Assembly (NCBI GenBank): GCA_037957365.1
Contig: JARHVA010000350.1
Location: forward strand, 167,501 to 231,500
Reading direction: 5' to 3'
DNA length: 64,000 bases
Source: Torreya grandis
Lineage: Eukaryota > Streptophyta > Pinopsida > Cupressales > Taxaceae
The notes beneath the pieces were generated by a model. The model was not told the origin of the DNA and did not search any database. It saw only the letters and a list, made by a program, of their open reading frames with translations. The translations under genes were made by a program, and so were the position numbers. Shown one piece after another: positions 38,601 to 48,362 of the stretch (position 1 is the first letter of the stretch; every line of letters begins with the position of its first letter).

Positions 38601-39146
38601 CTCACCAAGGATACTCTTGTCCACCCTTTCAACAAACCATCGACATCATCCCATGCCTCTCAAACATCTTCACCTAAATCGGGAGCCCGTCATCAAACTA
38701 TGGTCCCTCGATCACCTTCAACCCCTTTATTTGAAATCAACACCATCACTGTGGCCACCAGGTCACAAACCATGAAGGATAAATGGAAAGAGAAGGTTTC
38801 TCTCCCCTGAACATATCCATTCATCAAGTCTCCTCAACCATCAAGACCTAAGATTTCAATTTTGGGCACATCTCGACCAACTTATTCAAACCCAATTCAT
38901 GACCCCATGGTGAAACAACTTCACCAAACTTGTGTGAAGACATATTTGTATGACCTCATACAAACCTCTCCACAACATCATCAATCCTTGATCAAATCCT
39001 TACAGATAGTGAAGGTCCAACTCGAAGACCCCCAACCACTGGATGCTTTGGTCACATCATTACCAACCATTACCTCCATCACTTTTAGTCATTTTGAGAT
39101 TCCAACCTCCAACATAGAAGATCAAGATCTTGCCCTCTCAAACTAA
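35656..39146 (+). pseudogene. Element C gag and pre-protease polyprotein (Tat-like)
   Basis: Gag would build the virus-like particle and package RNA. From ATG 35656 (MEYHSETELTPTQ) one frame runs to about 37200 through ten stops (36007, 36190, 36457, 36469, 36562, 36604, 36790, 36913, 37087, 37174). The capsid domain lies at about 36418-36912 (MFTHFQSKEDP, then RQFDDESIVDFVTCWRGLIN, to MAKKLELRAIKENK). A frameshift near 37200 moves to a second frame that continues to 39146. That frame holds a Pro/Ser-rich acidic linker (37572-37907) and three CX2HX4H zinc modules (37233, about 38314, about 38524). The end, YLYDLIQTSPQHHQSLIKSL (about 38944), resembles the segment that precedes protease in Tat/Ogre polyproteins. 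Protease itself is absent. Confidence 0.8.
38275..38690 (+). repeat. 207-bp in-frame duplication of the gag zinc module
   Basis: ctctcagaccaaaaccatct occurs at 38275 and 38482, exactly 207 bp (69 codons) apart. The copies read WFDDTKIFQYHCTPGHDPKH and WFDDTKFCVYHRTPGHDTAL. The first has Phe in place of the leading Cys; the second keeps it but has lost the residues around the final Cys. Confidence 0.8.
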
Positions 39147-39204
39147 GTCTATCAGGCATTCTCCCTGTCACATAAGCAACTAGGGGAATTTGACTTTATC
39201 TTGA

Positions 39205-39450
39205 CTATCAACCAGATATCAACCAAACACACTAACCAACCAAACATCAACCAACCAAACATCGACCTCAACCAAGCCTCGACCAAACATCAGTCTCGAC
39301 CAAGCCTTGACCAAGCCTTAACCAAGCATCAACCAAGCCTCGACCAAACACCAACTGGCCAAGCCTTGACCAAACATCATCCAACCAAATATCAACATCA
39401 ACCAAGCCTCAACCAACCAAGCATTGACCAAACATCGACCAACACGTGAC
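39205..39450 (+). repeat. 11-bp-type minisatellite at the pol deletion point
   Basis: About 245 bp built from variants of gaccaaacatc and aaccaagcctc, giving Asn/Gln/Thr/Lys/His/Pro repeats in translation. It lies between the pre-protease remnant (ending 39146) and the last part of integrase (from 39455), just where protease, RT, RNase H and the integrase core should be. Confidence 0.8.
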
Positions 39451-39454
39451 CAAT

Positions 39455-39613
39455 ATGGAAAGAAGCAAACAAGGCAAGTTTGCTCCTAATTGGCTCGAAC
39501 CTTACATCATAACGCACAAGTATGGTTCAGGGACTTATTGTATGTCTTCTCTTGAAGGTCAACCAGAACCTGAGCCCCTTAATGCCTTGCATCTATAACC
39601 ATTCTACTATTAG
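39455..39613 (+). pseudogene. Integrase C-terminal end of element C (isolated fragment)
   Basis: From ATG 39455 the frame reads MERSKQGKFAPNW, then EPYIITHKYGSGTYCMSSLE, then QPEPEPLNALHL, a stop at 39596, and PFYY before the final stop at 39611-39613. This matches the layout at the end of Tat/Ogre Pol: a lysine-Phe-x-Pro-Asn-Trp start, a Gly-rich turn, and an Asn-x-x-x-Leu-x-x-x-Tyr ending. About 50 codons survive with only one stop, so the deletion of the upstream pol probably happened before or while the element was still mobile. On its own it has no catalytic residues. Confidence 0.75.
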
Positions 39614-40775
39614 TCGAGTTCTCGTTCACTTGACATCTAACTTGAGCTCATTTCTTGAGCAATCCCTGTCCTCTTAATCCTCATTCCTTTCAACCCTGTT
39701 TCCCTAAAGCAAACCCTTTTATAAAGTATGAATGCTTTGTCCTAATAAAAGGGAGCCCTCGACTTCTATAGTCTTGTCCATGACTCACAATTTTGTCGAA
39801 AATAAATTGATGTCAAAATATCAAAGGTTATAAAACTCTAAATGCAGACTGCTCCCTCAAAGGACAGCTATATCATCATTGTTGTAGCTAATAGAATGCT
39901 CCCTCAAAGGATAGCTATTCAAAGCCCTCATATATATAAAGCAAAAATATAGACCACTCCCTTGAAGGATGGCTATGATTAAAATATTGGTACAAACAAC
40001 ACTCTCTTAGAAGCTTCCCACATCGATCAGCTTCACAAATGACCACAAAACAAAATGACATCCCCATGTAGACTTCCCACATTAATCAGTCTACCAAAAA
40101 AAAAGAGGGCATGGACTTGGCTTGTAGTCATCTCAGGGTCTCCTATAAAAAGGGACAAAGTTATCCCTACTAAAAAAGGTTACCTTGTCCTAACATATCA
40201 CATCACCTGCTCAAGGGATTTCGAGCTCACTCAATGTCAAAGTGATTCAATTACTTCTCTAACACAACCAATGGTCGATGACATAATGCATGAATGGGGA
40301 TTTTGTTTCTAAAACCCCCTACCTATGCTATCATTATTGTCCTTATCAATGAAAGAGCAACGCGCCTTTCACTTCCTCCATACCTTTGTCACATTCAACC
40401 AAATCATTTTCTCAACCAAACCAAACCAACCCAACCTTTTTCAGACCACAAACATGACATAGTCCATTTCACATAGTTTCTATGAACACCAATACACATG
40501 GAAACTATCAACCATAAAATTTATGCCAAGCATAAACCATTTCTTGCTGAAGCATAAAAATACTCAATTCATTTTTAGCATACATCCATCACCAATATGG
40601 AAAATTACTAGGGATGAAAGACCACATCACCAATGTTACAGAATACACCATCACATAATATGGAAAAGGCTGTAACATCATCTTACCCTCATCATTTCAA
40701 GCACGTACCCTTAGACATATGGGAAGTGTTAAACCTTAACCTAGTCTAAACCAACTATCAACCACTTTGACCCTT
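39614..40775 (+). other. Element C 3' non-coding region, part 1
   Basis: Non-coding. Three short repeats of gctccctcaaaggacagctat type occur at about 39850, 39898 and 39955. The small frames at 40055-40312 and 40294-40476 have no recognisable domains and are probably chance. Confidence 0.55.
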
Positions 40776-41299
40776 AGCCTGAACTACATTGGTTTGAGGC
40801 CCTTCCAACAAAGGGGCTATGTAGGCAGCACTCAAATGACAGGACATCTTCTAGGGTTAGCTCAGCCACATCTGTTTGTTCATTTATCTGATGGACAAAC
40901 CATATTATCCTTTAACCATGACTTAACCTGACCAAACCAACCTATCAACCAGCCTGAACTACATTAGTCTGAGGCCCTTCCAACAAAGGGGCTATGTAGG
41001 TAGCACTCAGATGACAAAACATCTTCTGGGGTTAGCTCAGCCACATCTATTTGTTCATCTATCTGATGGACAAACCATATTACCCTTTAACCATGACTTA
41101 ACCTGACCAAACCAACCTATCAACTAGTCTGAACTACATTAGTCTGAGGCCCTTCCAACAGGGGCTATGTAGGCAGCACTCAGTTGACATGGGGTCTTTT
41201 GAGGTTAGCTCAGCCATTTCTTTATCACATGTCATTCCTTCATCTGTCCATCTAATGGACCAACTATCTTAGCCTCACCTCAACCAGCAACCTTGGAGA
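40776..41299 (+). repeat. Three tandem copies of a 175-bp unit
   Basis: Units start at 40776, 40951 and 41126, each beginning ag[ct]ctgaactacatt and containing gaggcccttccaacaaaggg and ttagctcagcca. Copies 1 and 2 are nearly identical over the full 175 bp. Copy 3 is more divergent and lost a few bases in the ccaacaaagggg run. Confidence 0.88.
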
Positions 41300-41931
41300 T
41301 TGTGACTATCTCCAACAGACCATGACCAATTTCAAGACAACATTGCCTTGGTTATTTTTGCATGTATGCTACCTCACGAATGGTTAGCAAAATTGTCCGC
41401 AACCCACATTTTGACCCTCACAAGTATAGGATCGTGAGCAAGTTTATCCCCACTACTTGTGACATTTTCATGTTTTCTAGGAGCACTTGCTGAGCTTGGG
41501 ATACTTGGAACATGATGACCATTGGAGCTACAGCTTGGATCAAATAACCCAATCAACTACGACTAAATGTTGGGGCCCAGTTATTTTGATTTTGGCACTC
41601 CTCGACCCTTGACCTGCGATAATTTGACCTGACCATCTCGTGAAGTGGTATGCATGCAATCTCAACTTTTGCAGCATTCACACTCAAAATTCACCATTTC
41701 CATCCACTATCTATCAAATTGGCACCCGATTTTAGGTTCCCTTCCCTCGACTCCCACTTTGAGGGGGAATACCTCATCCCATAATTAGGGCATCCTACAT
41801 TCATTTTTGTCTTGCAATTCACCAAAACAACCAACAGGACAAAAATGACTTTATCCCATACCTAGGGCAACTTACTCCTATTTTTATTTTGCAGTTCATC
41901 TAGAATAACCAAAAAGACAAAAAGGGGCAAA
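41300..41931 (+). other. Element C 3' non-coding region, part 2, with polypurine tract
   Basis: Non-coding. The minus-strand frame at 41374-41556 is not supported by anything else. The region ends with the PPT aaaaaggggcaaa (41919-41931), which directly abuts the 3' LTR. Confidence 0.7.
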
Positions 41932-43329
41932 TGTAGACACTAAAATCATGTCTACTCCTTGGTCGACTCTCCCCCTTGGTCCCCTTGGTCCACTTCTACA
42001 AATTCCTAACCCACACACTTATTAATTCAAAATAATAACTTATTTTAAATTAATAACACCTCCCTTGACACATCACCCATGACACCTCACCCCACCTTGG
42101 ATACCTCTCCTTGGATGCCTCCCATCACCTTATGACCAATTTATGACCTATTTTGACCCTCTCGCGCTTATTTAATCCACCTTCAACCATTTTCCCATGA
42201 CCAATTGACCCTGGCAGTTGGAAGAATGGGCAAAAGGCTAATTTTAGCCCTTTTTCCCATCTTCTAGCCACGACGTGGGTTATAGTCAGCCAACACCCGT
42301 GGGATCACTGATGTCAGTCGCTTAAAATAACTTGAAGGCAAATTCTCTCCCCTTGGGATGCTGAATCAATCAATCACAGACTGCAAACATGAATTCTATC
42401 TCAGACTCTCTTCCTCTCTCGGCTCTCAGACCTGGACATCAATAGGAACTCTTTAAAATCAATCCTCAGACTTCAACCAATGTTATTTTGGCTACAAACA
42501 CAACAGGGACAAGCATCTCAAACATATCTGGCTCTGCACCAACCAGGAAGAAAGTATTCTTCTGCCCTTTTTATTATTTTAGTAATTTAGAATGTCCTTA
42601 CAATGTATAAGCAATTAGCTTCTTTTCATTACTTTTAAGCATTATCAACCTGACTTGGCTATCAACCAGACCAGACTTGACTCTCTTCCTGAGAAGGCTG
42701 AGAAGATTTCTTCATACTCTTACTCCTTTTTGACAACCTATCCTCTCCCTATGACCCTCTACAGACCTTATCAGTCTTCCTACAACCTAGCACAGATCCT
42801 TTTACCTCTTAGACCAATCTATTGACCACAAAACAACCCTAAGACTCATCCAAAGCCTCATTGCCCTGACTGACGTCGGCCTCTAGGCCCATTTCCCCTA
42901 CTGACATCGACAGACTAACCGATGTCATCAACTTTAATCAATTGATGATGGCAGACTAACTGGCATCGGTGACTGTGGAAGACCAACAACAGAATATAGG
43001 TATGCATTATCTCTATTTATTTTGCTTAGTCTTTCATTATTTATCTTTATCCTACATTCTTTTATCAACTAGTGGACTGTCATTCCTCAAGGAAGTCTTT
43101 ACACTTCTGGGACTGAGCTTTTGCTTGGCAGTCCACCTTACATCTATCTAACAATCTATATGTTTGAGTCTCTTTCTTCTACAGGTGTCATCCTCCACAG
43201 CCAAAGAGGAGTCCCTACAATGTTTGGATAATGGTGCGCAAACTTCATTCGAGTATGTATAGACCCCTGACCATTATCTTAGTTTCTTACTTCTTTGGAA
43301 TGTGGAAAAGTGAAAAACAATTAGAAACA
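41932..43329 (+). repeat. Element C 3' LTR (1398 bp)
   Basis: Same length and order as 33022-34419, opening with tgtagacactaaaatcatgt and closing with ttagaaaca. Differences by eye are mostly transitions. The start is fixed by the PPT and the end by the catgc TSD copy. Confidence 0.92.
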
Positions 43330-46300
43330 CATGCATCTCCATGCATTTATTTCATGTTTGGTCCTCTAAAAACCTTTGAAAGTGATCCATCATCATTTGT
43401 TATCCATAAAACTACTCTTCTATGCACCCTACACACTTGGCCTCCATAATGACTTTAAATTTCTGTGAAAATATATACAATTTAGTGGGTTACATGTTTC
43501 AAGACCCTCCATGTCCTTGGAAGAATCAAGGGCACCTTAAAGGGCATCCACTTGAATTTTTCACACTTCTCCCTATCTTGTATAATATGCCAGTTTTTAC
43601 TAGCCAAGTTGAAACACCTAGTTGGGGAACTTATACGTTTATTCATGGAATTAAATGAATGTGTAGTTAAATTAAGTCTTAATTTTTCACCCAAATCTGG
43701 TTTCATCTCTAGAATCCTTCTAGAACCTACAAAACACAAAAAATGGTCAAAAAGATCCTACTTTGCACCCCATCCATAGAAATAGTTAGCATGGGAGGGA
43801 GTTTGAGTGAGTCATCTTCAACTTATAATAGGTTTAAAAATCCAAATATGCCATTTGACTAGATTTCTAAGCTCATCTTCTTCAAGTCTTGGCTAAGGGT
43901 TTAGTAGGGTTTTAGGTTTCATTTGAGTCTTAAGCTTGGTTCATAAAATTCAAACATCTAAGATGATAAAAATTCCATAAATTAGTTTCTAAGGGCCTTC
44001 TCTAACTCCTCTAAACTTCTTTGGTCTCCATGCAAATCATCATGCAAGATATGAGCATTGGAAATCCTCTTATCAATCTTATTTTCATCATTTCTGCATG
44101 TTTGAGAGAGTTTTGGGCTCAATAATGGATCTTTATGACTTACCCTATAATTTAAAGGTTTTATAATAACTTTATTAACCTTTTTAACATGTTACAATAT
44201 GTTTTAATTCTCACTTCAATCAAAAAGTGTGATGGACTCCCCACTTGGGCACTAGGCTTCATAATGCCAAATAGGCATGCTTTGATTTTGAAGCTCAAGG
44301 TGAGTTTATATATGTTACTCTACATATAAATATCTCAAAAAAATCTATTATGATCCTTAAAATATTATTCCATCCACTATAAATCTTCATTCATGTGAGA
44401 AGTGATAGTGACTATCAATTTGGCTTCTAGGTCTAGAAATGCCCATCATGCATAATTGTAACCTTAGGAGTGTAGGGTTCCCTCTTTGGTTTCCATATTT
44501 ATTACTTTGTTATATATGTTTTTATTCATGTATTTAAGCTTATATAACCTTCATACAAGGTCTTCTAAGATTATGGTTACCACTTTTCACTTATTTCCTC
44601 AATACTACTAGGGTTTGTGCATGGGAAAGTGCCCCCTATCTAAGACAAAATAAGGGGAACTTACACTATTTGTTCATAAAAAATATGAATTATATAGGTT
44701 TATAAAATTTTAACGGATTATTTTTACAAAAATTTAATACTTAACTCCAATTATATACCTTATAACTCTCTTCATCTCCAAGACAGACCCTCTATAATAT
44801 ATATGTTCAAGATTCCCTCATGCTGAATGTGTTTTCTATGTTTGTGACCCTATAATTTATTTATTTATTCATTATGATAATTTTTTAATTTTTATATTAC
44901 CATGATAAAAAATTTATTATCTCTCATTATCTCTCAAACCCATCACACACTACTCCACTTTGACTCAATCAAGACTATGTTCTAGCATTGGCTATGTTTC
45001 TCATTTTAGGAGGTCCTAGAGGTTACCCTACCTCATTTAAGGTTTATAATGTATTTATTGGACCTCTCATGGATCCAATATGGTAACAATTTGTGTTTTA
45101 AACTATTTTTATCCTTTTTCAATCCTAAGACAATACTTTAGTCACCAAATCTAGTCACTATCCTTCATGAGATATTCTGCCTAACTATAACACCTTGCTT
45201 TTAGACACCTGTAGGTAGTATTGAGATATTTTATACTTATTAATGGTGTATTAGGATATATTTATGATATTAAAATTATTATGGAGTATTTATAACTCAT
45301 TTTTCACTTTAATTCTAAATGATTTCTCAAAATTGGGTTCTCCAATGCCCCTATTGACTGAGATATCCCTTTAGAGCCTTATTGTAGGTGAATTAGCCTC
45401 AACTAAGATGGTACTGAGGTTGATAATTATGATTATGTATCTTAAATGATTCCTTATAGGTCAAAATATATGTAATTAAACTATTATTCCTCTTAAAATC
45501 TTTAAAACACCATTCAAATATTGAATTGGGTCATTATCTTGTGACTAAGACACTTTGTCCCTGTGTACAAACACATGTAGGTGCATTTGAGACATGAAAC
45601 ACCCATATATTATTATATTGATGGTATACATGTTAATTTTTATCCCATTCTAACAATAATGTCATTCAATATATGGAAGTATATCTTAGTATTGAAACAT
45701 TGGTTGAATGGGTCACTAATAGCTCTGACCTATATATATTATTGACTTAAAATAGTGCATTTAGTTATGATTTTAGGTCTCCCAAAAACCACATTACACT
45801 TTCCATCTACCCCTCCAACATTTAAATGTGTTTTTTAATGCTATATAATATAATCAAAATTCATTATAATATATCAAAAACTCAAATATTCATGTTATAT
45901 ACCATCCATAAAAACCCCTAGACCTTTGTTCTATGTTTTTAGGGAACTTGGTCCCTGTACTCAGTCATGAGTTTCAAACATGATTCCACACTCTTCCTTT
46001 CCCCCATTTTAAACTTGAAATATATTGGAATGGGTGCACCATATGTTATTACTTGTAAATATTTTTATCATATTTTCAAATTTGACATTCAAAACTTGTA
46101 TATCCTTGAGGTACTACCTGTAGGTCGTCATTAGTATGTACTAGTAATAGAGTAGAATTATGTAGTGTAAAATATATCCATGTTATGATATTTTATATCT
46201 TCATCAAGTATATCAGTCCATTATTGGAAATATTGGATGTTCAAATACATCTCAAACCTCCCACTTCTCATCTTGATGTCATCAAGGATGTTTTTGTATG

Positions 46301-47539
46301 AGTGTGTGAGATGTATGCAGGTAGTGAGCATAGAATGGAGCAGAACATGTTGATGAATGATCTTCATAAACAAATAAAACTCACTAAAAATTCCTAAAAT
46401 TCATTATTATAATTTTGGAGACTATAATAGAAACTTCATAACATTTATTCCAACATGAACACCCTATGAAAACATCTGGAACAAAGTAGGTAAGGGTGTA
46501 TAATGACTAGTTGGTGTGATGAATGGGCTTGTAACCATGATAATCAAGGGGACTTGGATGAAAGGTGAAAATTTGGGTCAAGGATACCTTCAAAACATGC
46601 ATATGAATCTATCACAACCCTGTCAGGCCATTGATAAATCATAAAATCTTTTAAAATGGTGAAAACTACCCATAAATCAAAAACTTGTATCCTCCTACAA
46701 ATTGAGATGATTAACATATTAGGAACTGATGAAAAATGAAAAAAAAATTGTATAATTTTATAAGAAATTCAACATTATTTGGAATCAATATCAATAGTTG
46801 TATTATATGGAATTTCCCAAATAAGACCAAAACCTAAAGGTTTCATAGATTAATAGGCATATTTGCACAGTCCACTTTAAATGGATGGTTCATAAAGAAC
46901 AAGAAAAAATTATTCAAAATTATTATATGAAAATTAATGTATCTTATTTTAAAACAACCTCCCCAAAACATTATACTTGAAACCCATTATGCCGGCTATA
47001 CCAAGTACAAACCTGCAAGTTACTTTTGTGTGTTTAGAAAGGTGAAAATGAAGTAAAATAGTTTTGAGCAATACATGACATCTCCATATCAAAAAATACA
47101 TGGAAATGAGCTTTGGGAAGCTACAGAGTTACATTTCAACATTTTCCAAGTGGCAAACTTCCCAAGGAGGCCATAAAAGTGCCATTTTCTCCTTTTTCTA
47201 AGAAAATTACCTTTCTCTGAACAACCTATTATCTTTTAGTATTTGAAGTTATCTAAAAATTCTAATGACACATGGTTCATGAAATAACATTTTTACACTT
47301 GCATATTTTTTAAGAAACCTATGCAAAGCATTAAATTCACCCTTTTGACCACTCAAATGACCAAAGAATGATATAAGGACATAAAAACTAATTGAACAAA
47401 GCTAATATAACATTAGTTGACATAAATTACCCTATAAAACACCTTATTAAAATATATTATACCCCATTATAGACCTAAAAATACAATTTTTTTTACTAGG
47501 GGTGCCGTAATTTGACCTAAAAGTCAAATTTGGTCAACA
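43330..47539. other. Element B right arm, non-coding
   Basis: No retrotransposon domain was recognised in any frame. The frames at 43231-43779 overlap each other on both strands and straddle the C LTR boundary, so they are not credible genes. The arm ends with a hairpin, tttgacctaaaagtcaaa (47512-47529), just before the terminal ggtcaaca. Confidence 0.45.
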
Positions 47540-48040
47540 GTTACCCAAGGAATAAGACATTTGATCTAGAAGCCTATATAGATGAAGATTGGCTAGGAGT
47601 CTAGATGATTAAAAAAGCACTAGTCAAGGAGACTTCTTGTTAGGTAAGTGTCTAATATCATGGTTAAGAAATAAAAAACCTTTAGTAGCCTTATCTACTT
47701 GTGAAGCTAAGTATATTACAACAACCTCATGTTATACTCAACTATTGTAGATGAAACAAACCCTGAGAGAATACAAGGTGGAGTCTATTGGCCCTATTCC
47801 TATTATCTATGATAATAGTAGTGCCATAAGTGTTTCAAATAATCATAGCTTACATTTAATAACCAAACATATTCCTATAAAGTATCACTTCTTAAGAGAG
47901 TAGGTGAGTGAACAATGCATTAAACTTGAATTTATATCTACCAAAGATCAGATTGCATATATCTTAACTAATCCTATTACAAAGGCTGATTTTGAATTTC
48001 TGTGATAATAATTAGGTGTGATTCTTATTCCTAGCAGTCA
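47540..48040 (+). pseudogene. Copia RNase H remnant (pol, 3' of insertion B)
   Basis: The frame resumes after B with NKTFDLEAYIDEDWLG, then VALSTCEAKYITTT (about 47676), PIPIIYDNSSAISVSNN (about 47796), KHIPIKYHFLREQV and KDQIAYILTNPITKADFEFL, ending in stops near 48003. These follow the usual order of Copia RNase H: the Asp of the DADW-type box (here DEDW), the ALSTxEAEY box with Glu retained but the following Glu changed to Lys, and the Asp of the DN box. It would have degraded the RNA strand in cDNA. It is broken by a few stops and by the 15.5-kb insertion upstream. Confidence 0.88.
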
Positions 48041-48057
48041 TTGATCAAAACAAAGTT

Positions 48058-48358
48058 CTTAAGGGGAGATAATGAGGAGGTGTTTTATCTCCAATAAAAC
48101 AAAAGGAATGTAAAAGATGTGAGGTCAAAAGGGGAGTCATGCTAATCTGTCAAGAAAAATAAGTCTAAGATATGCAAAATGAAAGGGGTAATTTTTTTGA
48201 TATAATATTTCATCTTGAAGTGTTATTATAGGTAAGTGCTTTGTCATTAATGTCAAAGGGGGAGATTTATCTTCACTAAGAAGATATTTCTTAGTAAGAG
48301 AAGTCTTTCGGAGTAGATTCCATTATTGAGTTATCACCATCAATGACAAAGGGGGACA
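48058..48358 (+). other. Copia 3' region with four polypurine-type motifs
   Basis: Purine runs of the type aaaggggaga recur: aaggggagata (48061), aaaaggggagt (48137), caaagggggagattt (48256) and caaagggggacattt (48348), the last directly at the LTR start. Repeated PPT motifs upstream of the 3' LTR are a known hallmark of Sireviruses. Confidence 0.75.
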
Positions 48359-48362
48359 TTTT

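Larger units (their letters stand above)
33022..43329 (+). mobile_element. Element C: young Tat-like LTR retrotransposon lacking most of pol
   Basis: Two LTRs of identical length, 1398 bp (33022-34419 and 41932-43329), are nearly identical by eye. TSD is catgt (33017-33021) against catgc (43330-43334). A PBS directly follows the left LTR and the PPT aaaaaggggcaaa precedes the right LTR. The 7.5-kb interior carries a long gag plus pre-protease region (35656-39146), a minisatellite, and only the end of integrase (39455-39613). Protease, RT, RNase H and the integrase core are missing. It is the innermost and evidently youngest element, and also less AT-rich than its surroundings. A relative's Pol would be needed for movement. 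Confidence 0.9.
32065..47539. mobile_element. Element B: unclassified insertion inside Copia pol
   Basis: The limits follow from the interrupted Copia frame: ...FGIW before 32064 and, from 47540, the downstream RNase H text including FDLEAYIDEDW. The insert begins TGTTAATATT and ends GGTCAACA, so it has TG...CA termini with TGTT/AACA complementarity. The flanks gttta (32060-32064) and gttac (47540-47544) are a plausible decayed TSD. Without nested C it is about 5.2 kb. Comparing the left arm (32065-33021) with the right arm (43330-47539) by eye showed no LTR pair, and no coding domain was recognised. It may be a very long solo LTR or a non-autonomous element. Confidence 0.7.

Noticed and set aside
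38299..38775. Plus-strand frame of 158 codons overlapping the element C gag
   Set aside because: It is a shadow of the frame carrying the zinc modules (38157-38810), which has the recognisable motifs.
43231..43779. Overlapping plus and minus frames at the C/B boundary
   Set aside because: They straddle the end of the C LTR and the TSD, and overlap one another in three frames.
45180..46330. Possible 360-bp tandem repeat in element B (words ending tgtaggt)
   Set aside because: Spacing between the words (about 365, 535 and 200 bp) is irregular and the sequences between do not align by eye.
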